Positions 32,746-41,911 of a DNA stretch of 64,000 bases are shown piece after piece (the first letter of the stretch is position 1; each line of letters opens with the position of its first letter). The notes beneath the pieces were generated by a model, which saw only the letters and a list, made by a program, of their open reading frames with translations, was not told where the DNA came from and did not search any database. This DNA is from Bog-756 sp963837805 (GTDB lineage Bacteria; Actinomycetota; Acidimicrobiia; Acidimicrobiales; RAAP-2), in NCBI GenBank assembly GCA_963837805.1, contig CAWIOU010000024.1, positions 124,001-188,000 on the forward strand. The letters run 5' to 3'. A program made the position numbers and the translations under genes.

Positions 32746-33993
32746 GTGAAACTCGCTGTCATCAAAGAGTCGCGGCCCGGTGAAGATCGTGTCGCCATCG
32801 TCCCCGAAGTGACCGCCAAGCTGGTCGGATCCGGGGTCGAGGTGGCCGTCGAGGCCGGAGCGGGAACGGCGGCCCGCTTCTCCGACGACGAGTTCCGGGA
32901 GGCAGGCGCGACGGTTGAGCCCGACCCGGCGGCCACCCTCAGTGGCGCGTCGATCGTGGCCCGGGTGCAACCGCCATCGCTCGGGGAGGTCGCCGCCCTC
33001 CCTGCCGGCGTCTCGGTCATCAGCTTCTTGCAGCCGGTGGCGGCCGCCGACATCGTCCAGGCGTTGGCGGCCAAGGGGGCGACCGTCTACAGCCTCGATC
33101 TGCTCCCCCGAATCAGCCGGGCGCAGTCGATGGACGCGCTCTCCTCCCAGGCCACGGTGGGAGGGTACCGGGCCGGCCTGTCGGCAGCCGAGCACCTGGC
33201 CAAGTTCTTTCCGATGTTCATGACCGCGGCGGGCACGGTCCCACCGGCCAAGGTCCTGGTCATGGGAGCCGGCGTCGCCGGACTACAGGCCATCGCCACG
33301 GCCAGGCGCCTGGGAGCGGTGGTGCGCGCCTACGACGTGCGGGCGGCGGCCAAAGAGGAGGTCCAGAGCCTCGGGGCACGGTTCGTCGAGCTCGCCCTCG
33401 AGACCCAGGACGGCGCCGGTGGATACGCCAAAGAGCAGTCGGCGGAATACCTGGCCAAGCAACAGGAGCTCCTGGCCGCCGAGGTGGCTGCTTCGGACGT
33501 GGTCATCACCACGGCGCAGATCCCCGGCCGGAAGGCACCGGTCCTGGTGACCACGGCGATGGTGGAGGGGATGTCCGAGGGATCGGTGATCGTCGACATG
33601 GCTGCGGACTCGGGAGGGAACTGCGAGCTGTCCGTGGCCGGGGAGGACGTCCACCATCAGGGGGTCACCGTCGTCGGCATGTCGAACCCGCCGGCGTCGA
33701 TGCCCACCCATGCCAGCTTCCTCTATGCCCGGAACATCGCCAACTTCCTCGGGCTGCTGGTCAAGGAAGGTCAACTGGCCCCGGACTTCGAGGACGAGAT
33801 CGTGGTCGGCACCTGCGTGGTGCGGGACGGCACCGTGGTCCACGGGCCGACCGCCGAGGCTCTGGGTCTTGCCGTGCCCGCCCCTCCGGACCCGGTCGAC
33901 CCGCCCGGGACAGCCGGGGGTGACCCGGGCGGCCCGGGAGTGGGCGAGGGATCGACGCAGCAGAGCGAGACGCAGGAGAAGGAGGGGTCATGA
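32746..33993 (+). CDS. pntAA: NAD(P) transhydrogenase subunit alpha part 1
   Basis: A 415-residue NAD(H)-binding subunit (domain I) of the proton-translocating transhydrogenase, which reduces NADP+ with NADH at the expense of the proton gradient. It starts MKLAVIKESRPGEDRVAIVP and contains YSLDLLPRISRAQSMDALSS, the Rossmann motif VLVMGAGVAGLQAIATARRL and VVITTAQIPGRKAPVLVT, all diagnostic of PntAA/alanine dehydrogenase-like proteins. The membrane helices are encoded in the next gene, so alpha is split as in many actinobacteria. The ATGA overlap with pntAB indicates coupling. Confidence 0.95.
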   Translation: MKLAVIKESRPGEDRVAIVPEVTAKLVGSGVEVAVEAGAGTAARFSDDEFREAGATVEPDPAATLSGASIVARVQPPSLGEVAALPAGVSVISFLQPVAAADIVQALAAKGATVYSLDLLPRISRAQSMDALSSQATVGGYRAGLSAAEHLAKFFPMFMTAAGTVPPAKVLVMGAGVAGLQAIATARRLGAVVRAYDVRAAAKEEVQSLGARFVELALETQDGAGGYAKEQSAEYLAKQQELLAAEVAASDVVITTAQIPGRKAPVLVTTAMVEGMSEGSVIVDMAADSGGNCELSVAGEDVHHQGVTVVGMSNPPASMPTHASFLYARNIANFLGLLVKEGQLAPDFEDEIVVGTCVVRDGTVVHGPTAEALGLAVPAPPDPVDPPGTAGGDPGGPGVGEGSTQQSETQEKEGS

Positions 33994-34340
33994 GTACAGG
34001 AATTGTCGAGTTCCTGACCATTTTCGTACTGGCTGCATTCGTCGGGAACGAGGTCATCGGCCGGGTCCCGAGCATCCTCCACACGCCCCTCATGTCGGGC
34101 AGCAACGCCATCCACGGGATCGTGCTGGTCGGGGCCATTCTGATCATGGGGAGTGCCCACGGGGCGGTTGAGATCACCCTGGCCTTCCTGGCCGTGATCC
34201 TGGCCACCCTCAACATCGTCGGTGGCTTCGTGGTCACCGACCGCATGCTGGAGATGTTCAAGGCCAAGCCGGGCGAACGGGCCACGAAGCCCGGAGCCGA
34301 TGATGGGCCCGCAGCCGAGTCGTCAGATGGTGCCCAGTGA
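33990..34340 (+). CDS. pntAB: NAD(P) transhydrogenase subunit alpha part 2 (membrane)
   Basis: A 116-residue membrane subunit (part of domain II) with three helices: IVEFLTIFVLAAFVGNEVIG, then AIHGIVLVGAILIMGSA and LAFLAVILATLNIVGGFVV. It forms the proton channel with PntB. ATG 33990 overlaps the pntAA stop; its own stop overlaps the pntB GTG (GTGA). The C-terminal 25 residues are hydrophilic and variable. Confidence 0.93.
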   Translation: MSTGIVEFLTIFVLAAFVGNEVIGRVPSILHTPLMSGSNAIHGIVLVGAILIMGSAHGAVEITLAFLAVILATLNIVGGFVVTDRMLEMFKAKPGERATKPGADDGPAAESSDGAQ

Positions 34341-35737
34341 CCCTCAACACCTGGATCGACCTGATCTACCTGGTGGCGATCATCGGGTTCATCCTGGCCC
34401 TCAAGGGCCTGAGCTCCCCGAAGCACGCTCGCAACGGCAACCTGCTGGGCGCGGCGGCGGCCACGCTGGCCGTGGGATTCACGTTCGCCTATCCCTCGGT
34501 GCGGGCCCACTCGCTCAATCTGGTGCTGACCCTGGTGGCCATGGCCATCGGGGCCGCGGTGGCGGTGCCCGCGGCCCGCCGGGTGAAGATGACGGCGATG
34601 CCACAGATGGTGGCCATCTTCAACGGGGTGGGCGGCGGGGCCGCCGCCCTGATCTCCATCGTGGTCTTCCTCATCGAGGCACCGGCCAAGCCGGCGGTGT
34701 ACCGGATCGCCGAGGTGTTGTTCGGGGTGCTCGTGGGGTGCGTGTCGTTCTCCGGCAGCGCTATCGCCTTCGCCAAACTGCAGGAGCTGATGACCGGCCG
34801 GCCCATCACCTATCCGGCCCAGCAGGTCATCAACGCGGTGGTCGGGCTGGCCATCGCCGGGCTGGCCGTGGGGACGCTGGTGACCGGGAGCGTGCCCCTG
34901 CTGGTGGCGACCGCCGTGCTGTCGCTGGCGCTGGGCGTGATCTTCGTCCTCCCCATCGGCGGTGCCGACGTGCCGGTGCTGATCTCGCTCCTCAACTCGT
35001 TCACCGGTCTGGCCGTGGCCGCCTCCGGTTTCACCCTCGACAACAACCTCCTGATCGTGGCCGGCACCTTGGTCGGAGCGTCAGGCATTCTCCTGACCCG
35101 CATGATGAGCAAGGCGATGGGCCGGTCCCTGGCCAACGTGCTGTTCAGCGCCTTCGGTTCGGTGATCACCGCCACCGGCGGTGCCGACGGCTCGGGCGAG
35201 GCCCGACCGGTGAAGGCGGGGACGCCCGAAGACATCGGCGTGCTGTTGGCCTACGCACGCAAGGTGGTCATCATCCCGGGATACGGGCTGGCCGTGGCCC
35301 AGGCGCAGCACACGGCGAGAGAACTGGCCGATCTGCTGATGTCCCGCGGGGTGGAGGTCTTCTACGCCATCCATCCCGTGGCCGGCCGGATGCCCGGTCA
35401 TATGAACGTGCTGCTGGCCGAGGCGAACGTCCCCTACGACGAGCTGAAGGAGATGGACGAGGCCAACCCGGAGATGGCCACGGCGGACGTGGCCCTGGTG
35501 ATCGGCGCCAACGACACGGTGAACCCGGCCGCCAAGAACACACCCGGGAGCCCGATCTTCGGGATGCCGATCATCAACGCCGATGCTGCCGAGAACATCG
35601 TGTTCCTCAAGCGCTCCATGCGGCCGGGTTTCGCCGGCATCGACAACGAACTGCTCTTCGACCCCAAGACCACGTTGTTGTTCGGTGACGCCAAGGACAC
35701 ACTGACCAAGCTGGTGGCCGCGGTCAAAGAGGCGTAG
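34337..35737 (+). CDS. pntB: NAD(P) transhydrogenase subunit beta
   Basis: A 466-residue beta subunit with about eight membrane helices in the first 270 residues, then the NADP(H)-binding domain III: VIIPGYGLAVAQAQHTAREL with G-Y-G-x-A-x-A-Q, HPVAGRMPGHMNVLLAEANV, and VALVIGANDTVNPAAKNTPG, the conserved G-A-N-D-T-V-N-P. It completes the proton-translocating transhydrogenase that supplies NADPH. Last gene of the pnt operon; the next gene converges from the other strand. Confidence 0.95.
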   Translation: MTLNTWIDLIYLVAIIGFILALKGLSSPKHARNGNLLGAAAATLAVGFTFAYPSVRAHSLNLVLTLVAMAIGAAVAVPAARRVKMTAMPQMVAIFNGVGGGAAALISIVVFLIEAPAKPAVYRIAEVLFGVLVGCVSFSGSAIAFAKLQELMTGRPITYPAQQVINAVVGLAIAGLAVGTLVTGSVPLLVATAVLSLALGVIFVLPIGGADVPVLISLLNSFTGLAVAASGFTLDNNLLIVAGTLVGASGILLTRMMSKAMGRSLANVLFSAFGSVITATGGADGSGEARPVKAGTPEDIGVLLAYARKVVIIPGYGLAVAQAQHTARELADLLMSRGVEVFYAIHPVAGRMPGHMNVLLAEANVPYDELKEMDEANPEMATADVALVIGANDTVNPAAKNTPGSPIFGMPIINADAAENIVFLKRSMRPGFAGIDNELLFDPKTTLLFGDAKDTLTKLVAAVKEA

Positions 35738-35751
35738 ACCGGCGCACCTGA

Positions 35752-36870
35752 TCAAGCCGAGTTGCTGAGCTCTCCGATGTCGGCGTCACTGCCGACGGCG
35801 AGCTTGGCGAAGACCATCATGCCCTGAGTGGTCGGGCGGGTGGAAAGGACGGTGACGGCCACCGCTCCCTGACCGACCAGATGGGTGGCGTCGTTGACCA
35901 CCACCATGTCGCCGTCGGAGAGGTAGCCGACTGCCTGTCGCGACTGTCGGCCTTCTTTGACCAGCTCGAGCTCCAGCCGCTCGCCGGGGAGGTGGTCGGG
36001 CGTGAGCTCGTGGGCCACGTTGCGGAGGTCGACGACGGGAAGCTTCCACTTGGCCGCCTCGTCCACGACGACCGTGGAACAGGTCCCGATCCGCAGTCCG
36101 AGGCGCCGGGCCACGGTGAGCAGCCGGATGGTCGGATCGTCCACCTCCGGCACTTCATCGGGAGCGATGTGCACGGGTACGCCCATCTCCCGGAGGGCCT
36201 CGACCGATTCGAGGCCCCTTCGGGCCCGGCGGGAGGTCACCGGGTCGGGACTGACGGCCACTGATCGGATGTGGTCGATGACGAATTGGGGGATCACCAG
36301 GCCACCCGGGAGCAGGCCGCCGCGTCCCAGCACCAGGAGGAAGCGGTCCATGAGGGCGGAGCTGTCGGTCAGAAGTGCGTGGCCCTCGGGGGGCGCCGTC
36401 TGGGGGGCGAGAATCCGGGACAGACCCGCGGCGGCGACGATCTGCCTTCCCTTGACCGATCCGAGCCTCCAACCCAGGGAGGCCAGTACCCAGGCGACGA
36501 CAGAGGTGATGAGAAGGGCGAAGCCGGAGTGGAAGAGGACGAGCAGTGGGAGCCCGATCACCAGACCGAGGAGCATCCCGGTCGTGGCGACGATGGAGGC
36601 GGCGAACGTCTCTCCGGGAGGTGTGTTGCGGAACAGGAAGACGGCTTGCTGGAGACCCTTGTCGACCAGGCGTCCGGCCACACCGCCAAGGACGTAGCTA
36701 ACCGCTGCGCCGAGCAGCAGGCCGACCACCGGAGCATGGGGACTGGCATCGACATAGCGACCGATCTCGAACCCGGCCACCGAGCCGGCGAGAACGAAGA
36801 GCAGACGGAACCCTTCCACGAAGATCATGCCGGTGCCGGACGACTTGACGGTGTGGATGGGTGACTTCAT
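35752..36870 (-). CDS. PIN/TRAM-domain membrane protein (YacL-like) with altered PIN site
   Basis: A 372-residue protein with four N-terminal membrane helices (residues about 15-135), a PIN-like nuclease fold (about 160-290) and a C-terminal TRAM domain (about 300-365), the order of the YacL family. The PIN part keeps HALLTDSSALMDRFLLVLGR (usual D-T-S-x-x-I-D) but the later acidic motif, usually T-N-D-x-N, reads GTCSTVVVDEAAKWKLPVVD, so a metal-binding Asp is missing. The TRAM part is DHLPGERLELELVKEGRQSR and MVVVNDATHLVGQGAVAVTV. YacL-type proteins may act on RNA at the membrane. This copy may be catalytically weakened. Start ATG 36870. Confidence 0.85.
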   Translation of the reverse strand: MKSPIHTVKSSGTGMIFVEGFRLLFVLAGSVAGFEIGRYVDASPHAPVVGLLLGAAVSYVLGGVAGRLVDKGLQQAVFLFRNTPPGETFAASIVATTGMLLGLVIGLPLLVLFHSGFALLITSVVAWVLASLGWRLGSVKGRQIVAAAGLSRILAPQTAPPEGHALLTDSSALMDRFLLVLGRGGLLPGGLVIPQFVIDHIRSVAVSPDPVTSRRARRGLESVEALREMGVPVHIAPDEVPEVDDPTIRLLTVARRLGLRIGTCSTVVVDEAAKWKLPVVDLRNVAHELTPDHLPGERLELELVKEGRQSRQAVGYLSDGDMVVVNDATHLVGQGAVAVTVLSTRPTTQGMMVFAKLAVGSDADIGELSNSA

Positions 36871-37112
36871 CTGGTGACCACTTTGGTTTCGACTCGGATA
36901 TGCGGCCGCCTAGGTAATTGTCGGAATCGCGGCCCAAACCTTTAGTCCCAGCGGTCCAGAGGTGGCTGTCCTCGACCGGGCTGGGGACCGCCTGGACTCC
37001 TGGCGCAAAAATGTCCTCGTCCCTGGACCAATGAATGCGCAGAGTGGTAATCTCGTCACATGGCGTGGGGGGTAGAGCCCCCGTCAGAACCCGGAAACCT
37101 GACGAAGATCCT

Positions 37113-37556
37113 ATGAGCTCCTTCCGCCACCGGCGCCGCCGAAGTCAGGCCAGGGTTGAAGTCCCCCTGGAGAGCCCTGTCGTCTCTGCCGCTCCCACGC
37201 CTGGCACCAGCGCCGGCGGGGTCGGCTCCGGATCGGTCGTGGGAGGCATTCCGTTCTCCCTGACCCACTACGGGTTGCAGGCCATCGGCGCCGGACTGAT
37301 CATCGCCCCCCAGACCGGCGGCCGGGTGCCGGTGCCTGCGCTGGTGCCCTGGTCTGATGTGTGTAGTGTCGGCGTGACGGGTATGACCAAGCTGGCGGAC
37401 GGGTCATGCGGTGAGGTTCTCGAGATCGAAGTCTCCGACGGAGGTTGGTTCATTGGCGATCGTGTGCAGAGATTTGTTGCCCCGCCATCATCGCTCGAGC
37501 CGTTGGTGCTCGCAGCGTCCGCTCATCGACAATTTGATCGACGCCGACTCGGTTGA
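37113..37556 (+). CDS. Hypothetical protein preceding the GH18 gene
   Basis: A 147-residue protein of unknown function. From ATG 37113 it reads MSSFRHRRRRSQARVEVPLE, then a Gly/Ser-rich segment and a folded-looking C-terminal part with GLQAIGAGLIIAPQTGGRVP and VLEIEVSDGGWFIGDRVQRF. The last part resembles a small beta-rich domain, without a family match I can name. Its 3' end overlaps the possible starts of the GH18 gene in another frame. Codon use is normal for the window. Confidence 0.55.
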   Translation: MSSFRHRRRRSQARVEVPLESPVVSAAPTPGTSAGGVGSGSVVGGIPFSLTHYGLQAIGAGLIIAPQTGGRVPVPALVPWSDVCSVGVTGMTKLADGSCGEVLEIEVSDGGWFIGDRVQRFVAPPSSLEPLVLAASAHRQFDRRRLG

Positions 37557-39432
37557 GCCCGAACTTCAACCGGGGCGCTGGGCCGGCGTGGTCGCCGCGG
37601 CACGGACGCGTCTCCGGGTCCTCGGTACCTGGTGGGCGGGCGAGCAGCCCGAAGGCGGCGGTGGGCCCCAGCACGGCCTCGGGCGCCGGCGGATCGGGCC
37701 GATTGCGGTCGGCGCCCTGGCCCTCGTCCTCCTGGCCGGCAGCACCAGTACGACGTTCGGTTCGACCGCCGGTGGCGCGGCCCGCGGACAATCGGCGGCA
37801 CAGCTGAATGGCGCGGGGAACAGCTTGCAGGCCTTACGCCAGGGCCGCTCGTTGCGTCTCCCGGCGGCGACCAGCAAACCGGCACCGGCGCCGCCGTCCC
37901 TGGCCGGGTCGCCCCCGCTGCAGTCCCACGAAGTCTTCGGCTACGCGCCCTACTGGACGCTGCCCCAATCACCTGGTTTCGACGTCAAGGATCTGACCAC
38001 GCTGGCCTACTTCAGCGTCGATGCCAACGCCGACGGGACGCTCGACGAGAGCGGATCGGGATGGAACGGATACGAAAGCCAGGACCTCGTCAACCTGGTC
38101 AACCGGTCCCATGCCGCCGGCGACCGGGTCGTGCTGACGGTCACCGACTTCAGCCAGAGCTCGCTGGATGCCATCACCTCGGACCCCAATGCGCCCGCCC
38201 GCCTCTCGGCTGCGTTGATCGCAGCTGTGTCGGCCAAGAACCTCGACGGCGTGAATTTTGACTTCGAAGGGGAGGGGAGCGGCGATCAGAAGGGTCTCAC
38301 CAGGCTGATCACCCAGGTATCGGCGGCGTTGCACGCGGCCAACCCGCACTGGCAGGTCACCATGGCCGTCTACGCCAGCTCGGCGGCCGACCCGGGCGGC
38401 TTCTACGACATCGCGGCCCTGGCGCCTGCGGTCGACGGATTCTTCGTGATGGCCTACGACATGAACAACATGCAGACCCCGAGTCCGACGGCACCCCTGG
38501 TCGGCGGCGGATACACCGACACCGAATCACTCCAGCAGTTCACCGCCGTGGTGCCGCCCCAGAAGGTGATCCTCGGCGTGCCCTTCTACGGGTACGACTG
38601 GCCGACGACGAACGGAACGCTCACCGCGCAAGCCACCGGTGGTGAGACTCCCCTGAGCGATGGCGTGATCGCGGCGTCGGGCCATCCCACCTACTGGGAT
38701 CCGAGTGCAAGGACGGCGTGGACCTCGTATCAAGTCGGATCGCAGTGGCACGAAACTTTCTTCGACAACCCGACCTCGCTGGCCCTGAAGGCACGCCTGG
38801 CCAATTCGTTCCACATCGCCGGTGTGGGTATCTGGGCGCTGGGGATGGACGGGAACAATCCGGCAATGATGGCGGCCCTGTTGGGCAACGCCCCCGCGGC
38901 CAAGGACTACACGACCGGTCCGACCAACACGGCCGCCTCGCTCGGTTCGACGACCCCGTCGACAGGGCCGCCCGGAACCAACTACATCACCATCGGTGTC
39001 TGGAAGGGCGGTGCGGTCCCGCTGTCCCCGATCGTTTCGCCGACCGCGGACGGCACGGCACAGTATCTGGGCACATTGAGCCGACTGACCACCACCGACC
39101 CGGCATTGGCCTGCCTCGAGACCGGACCACCGGTGGCCGTCTGGAGCTTCAGTGCCCTGCCCGGTCTCGACGTCGTCGTGGCCGCCCAGCCGCAGGACTG
39201 CGCGGCGGCGCTGTTCACCTTCTCGCCCACGGAGACGAAGGTGGGCGGTTCGGGGGGGAAGAAGACGCCGCCCACGACCACCACCACGACGACCACGACC
39301 AGGCCGGTACCCCCGACCACCACGACGACGACCACTGTTGCACCTACCACCACCACGACGACGACGGTGGCGCCCACCACGACCACCACCACGGCACCAC
39401 CCACGACGACCACGACACTCGCCGGGGGGTGA
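37534..39432 (+). CDS. Membrane-anchored or secreted GH18 (chitinase-like) protein with poly-Thr tail
   Basis: About 632 residues if started at TTG 37534; GTG 37411 (more overlap) and GTG 37588 are alternatives. A single hydrophobic helix, IGPIAVGALALVLLAGSTST, follows a long basic/Gly-rich N-terminus, so it is either anchored or exported by an unusual signal. The glycoside hydrolase 18 domain starts at HEVFGYAPYWTLPQSPGFDV; the catalytic motif is NLDGVNFDFEGEGSGDQKGL (D-x-x-x-x-D-x-E, acid Glu at about residue 240). MAYDMNNMQTPSPTAPLVGG and KVILGVPFYGYDWP are further GH18 features. The C-terminal 70 residues are mainly Thr with Pro. Bacterial relatives cleave chitin- or peptidoglycan-like beta-1,4 N-acetylglucosamine bonds or act as spore/cell-wall hydrolases. 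Confidence 0.82.
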   Translation: MIDADSVEPELQPGRWAGVVAAARTRLRVLGTWWAGEQPEGGGGPQHGLGRRRIGPIAVGALALVLLAGSTSTTFGSTAGGAARGQSAAQLNGAGNSLQALRQGRSLRLPAATSKPAPAPPSLAGSPPLQSHEVFGYAPYWTLPQSPGFDVKDLTTLAYFSVDANADGTLDESGSGWNGYESQDLVNLVNRSHAAGDRVVLTVTDFSQSSLDAITSDPNAPARLSAALIAAVSAKNLDGVNFDFEGEGSGDQKGLTRLITQVSAALHAANPHWQVTMAVYASSAADPGGFYDIAALAPAVDGFFVMAYDMNNMQTPSPTAPLVGGGYTDTESLQQFTAVVPPQKVILGVPFYGYDWPTTNGTLTAQATGGETPLSDGVIAASGHPTYWDPSARTAWTSYQVGSQWHETFFDNPTSLALKARLANSFHIAGVGIWALGMDGNNPAMMAALLGNAPAAKDYTTGPTNTAASLGSTTPSTGPPGTNYITIGVWKGGAVPLSPIVSPTADGTAQYLGTLSRLTTTDPALACLETGPPVAVWSFSALPGLDVVVAAQPQDCAAALFTFSPTETKVGGSGGKKTPPTTTTTTTTTRPVPPTTTTTTTVAPTTTTTTTVAPTTTTTTAPPTTTTTLAGG

Positions 39433-39585
39433 CGGCACGTCCCACTGGGCGATCCGTACGCGGTCGGTCGGAGCTCGCTCCGACGGGAAACTGGCGGCTG
39501 GGTGCGGGTGCTCCGTTCAGCGGCCCGACCCCGAGAGGGATGCGAGATCCGGTTCCCTCCACCGCGGCTAATCTCGTCAGGACTC

Positions 39586-39658
39586 GGGGGTGTAGCTCAG
39601 CTGGTAGAGCGCTACGTTCGCAATGTAGAGGCCGACGGTTCGAGTCCGTTCACCTCCA
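39586..39658 (+). tRNA. tRNA-Ala (anticodon CGC)
   Basis: A 73-nt cloverleaf is visible: acceptor GGGGGTG/CACCTCC with discriminator A, D-arm GCTC...GAGC, anticodon arm CTACG-TTCGCAA-TGTAG with anticodon CGC, and T-arm GACGG-TTCGAGT-CCGTT. The third acceptor pair is G-U, the identity signal for alanyl-tRNA synthetase, which agrees with the anticodon reading GCG. The 3' CCA is not fully encoded (CCG follows). Confidence 0.95.
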
Positions 39659-40738
39659 CCGGGAAGGGGTATCGGGCAGCCACGACAAGACATTGATTGC
39701 TGAACGCTCTGGAACCTGAGCACTGCCCCATCCATGTCTCGTTTGGGGACTGACCACCGGGACAAGGTGCCACTCGGCGGTCCATGGAGAAGCTGCCTAA
39801 CCGGATAGTGCCGGCCGCCGGAGAGGCCCACTTTGCGCTCGGCGATCCGCCGGTCGATCCCAGCTCGGACCCCAAGGTACCGCCAGCGGCACGTGCGGCA
39901 GAGCGAATGCAAGGAGTGACTTGAATCCGGCCAGCCCGACGTGTCAGGTCGCCTCCACGCTGTGTACCAAGAACCCGGGCTTCGTTTCCAAGTTCAGCAC
40001 CGGTGCCCCTCAGCCTGGTTCGATCAATCTCAACATGACGGGTGGGTTTGGGGGAGAACCGTGAACTGGACCGCAACGGGAGCGAGCCGAGCCCGGACCC
40101 GACAGCCGGTGAATCGTCGGCAGATTTGTCAGGATGCGGATCTGGTCATCCGGGATCGGAACAGCAAGTCGACTTCGGCGACTTCAAGCAGGTGAGTCGC
40201 GATATCCCCATCCCCGGATGTACCGCAGGTGCAGAGAAACCACGAGATGGATGTGCCGTCGCTCGCCGACATCGCTGCCACTGGGATCGACTCGTGCCCA
40301 TCCATCGATTCGACTCTACCCAGGCACCCCGACTCTAAACATCAAATTTACGGATAGTTCGACCGCCAAGACGCATCCCTCTCCACGGGGGGCTGTCGGG
40401 GGGAGAATCTGAAGAAGACCGTCGTCTCATCTGGGAAAGGGCGCGCCGACCCCCGGCTGTGGAGAGGGTCAACGCTTGCCCAGCTCAAGAAGGGGAACTC
40501 TCTCCGCTCCTGCTTGACGGACACGCGATACTTACCCCACGGCCATTGGTCCGAAACATCGAATGTCACTGAGATTTGAGTGCAGGGGGTGAGGGCCAGG
40601 CCATTTCCCATGAGAAAGAAAGATCAGGGGATGGGCAACCGGGCCGACGGGAAGTCGACACTTGACGATCTCCCCCGGATGCACGGCTCCGATCGACAGA
40701 TCCTGAGTGGCATTGTCCAGCGATCTAGGCTTCGCTGA
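39659..40738. other. About 1.1 kb after the tRNA without a recognisable gene
   Basis: This stretch has lower GC and weaker codon bias than its surroundings. Short open frames exist on both strands, for example 40348-40611 on the minus strand (87 residues), but none shows a known domain. Sequence next to a tRNA 3' end is a usual site of element integration and decay, yet I found no repeat of the tRNA end, integrase or other direct sign. Confidence 0.5.
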
Positions 40739-41608
40739 GTGGCAGACGAACAGGACATGACGATCGGGAAGAACACCCTGAGGGTGCGGCAGGCGGGCGA
40801 CAGCCATGGCCGCCCAGTCCTGCACTTCCATGGAACTCCCGGCTCCCGCTTGGAGCTGGCGTGGGGTGAGGAGGTGGCCACCGAGCAGGGCGTTCGTCTC
40901 GTCACGTTCGACAGGCCTGGCTACGGGCAGTCGAGCGAATCCCCCTTTGGCCTGTCTTCGGTAGGCGTTCTGGCCTTGGAGGTCGCAGATCGCCTGGGCG
41001 TCGAGCAGTTCGCCACGATGGGCCAATCAGGTGGGGGTCCCTTCGCGTTGGCTACCGCCGTTGCCGGCGGAGACCGTGTATCGGCTGTCGGGGTGGCCTC
41101 TGGCGCAGGGCCGTTTCAGCTCGTCCCGGGCGCCCTCGAGGATCTCTCCGAAGTTGACCAGGAGGCGGTCACCTTCCTGCCTGACGATCCCGACACCGCG
41201 GCTGCCACGTTCGCCCGGGGTTTTCCGGGAGCGGAAGTCTTTGCCGATGTGGGCGGCATGCGGGAGGCGTTCGACTCCGTTCTGAGTGGGCGTGACCGGC
41301 AGCTCTTGGACGACCCAATCTTCGCAGATGCGCTGCTACTCGAGTTGCAGGAGGCGCTGCGCCAGGGAAGGTCGGGATGCGCCTGGGACAACGTGGCCTG
41401 GGTGGGCGCCTGGGACTTCGACCCACAGGCGATTCAATGCCCCGTCCTGTTGTGGTTCGGGTCGGAGGACCTGATGGCTCCCCCGGCCCACGCCCGCTGG
41501 CTGGCTGACAATCTCCCGAGCAGCACCCTGACCATGCGAGAGGGTTATGGGCATTTCGGGATCTTTGAGCACCTCGGCGAGATGCTGCACCAACTCATTT
41601 CCGTGTGA
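40739..41608 (+). CDS. Alpha/beta-hydrolase
   Basis: A 289-residue alpha/beta-hydrolase-fold enzyme. The oxyanion segment is VLHFHGTPGSRLELAW, the nucleophile elbow TMGQSGGGPFALATAVAG (Ser at about residue 99), the acid in LLWFGSEDLMAPPAHARWLA, and the His in YGHFGIFEHLGEML. The triad is complete. Relatives are hydrolases of esters, lactones or epoxides, and substrate cannot be told. GTG 40739 is used. It stands alone, downstream of the gene-poor region. Confidence 0.88.
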   Translation: MADEQDMTIGKNTLRVRQAGDSHGRPVLHFHGTPGSRLELAWGEEVATEQGVRLVTFDRPGYGQSSESPFGLSSVGVLALEVADRLGVEQFATMGQSGGGPFALATAVAGGDRVSAVGVASGAGPFQLVPGALEDLSEVDQEAVTFLPDDPDTAAATFARGFPGAEVFADVGGMREAFDSVLSGRDRQLLDDPIFADALLLELQEALRQGRSGCAWDNVAWVGAWDFDPQAIQCPVLLWFGSEDLMAPPAHARWLADNLPSSTLTMREGYGHFGIFEHLGEMLHQLISV

Positions 41609-41911
41609 ATGGACGGATCGCAGTGGACGATCGTGGACGGAGCGATCAACGAATCCGGAGAGCCCCTGGCTGCCAGGTGATGTGGACGTAACCCCGCTCA
41701 CGCGACGGCTCGCGTTGAAGCCCCACTAGAGATGGCGGGCCCACGGCTCCAGCCTTGAGTTCTCGTTGCACCGGGTGCGATACGGTGCCCCTGGAATGGC
41801 ACTGGCGACCACAGGGGAGGCCCGGAGAGGGCGGCTGCGGGGATGGCCCCCCGACCACGTGGTCCCCACGGTCCCCGATCGTTCCGGTCTGGACCGCCGG
41901 GGGCCGGGCAC
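41609..41911. other. Intergenic region before the sulfotransferase operon
   Basis: These 303 bp probably hold the promoter of the sulfotransferase operon. I see no operator-like palindrome matching those elsewhere in the window, no RNA gene and no credible reading frame. Confidence 0.45.
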
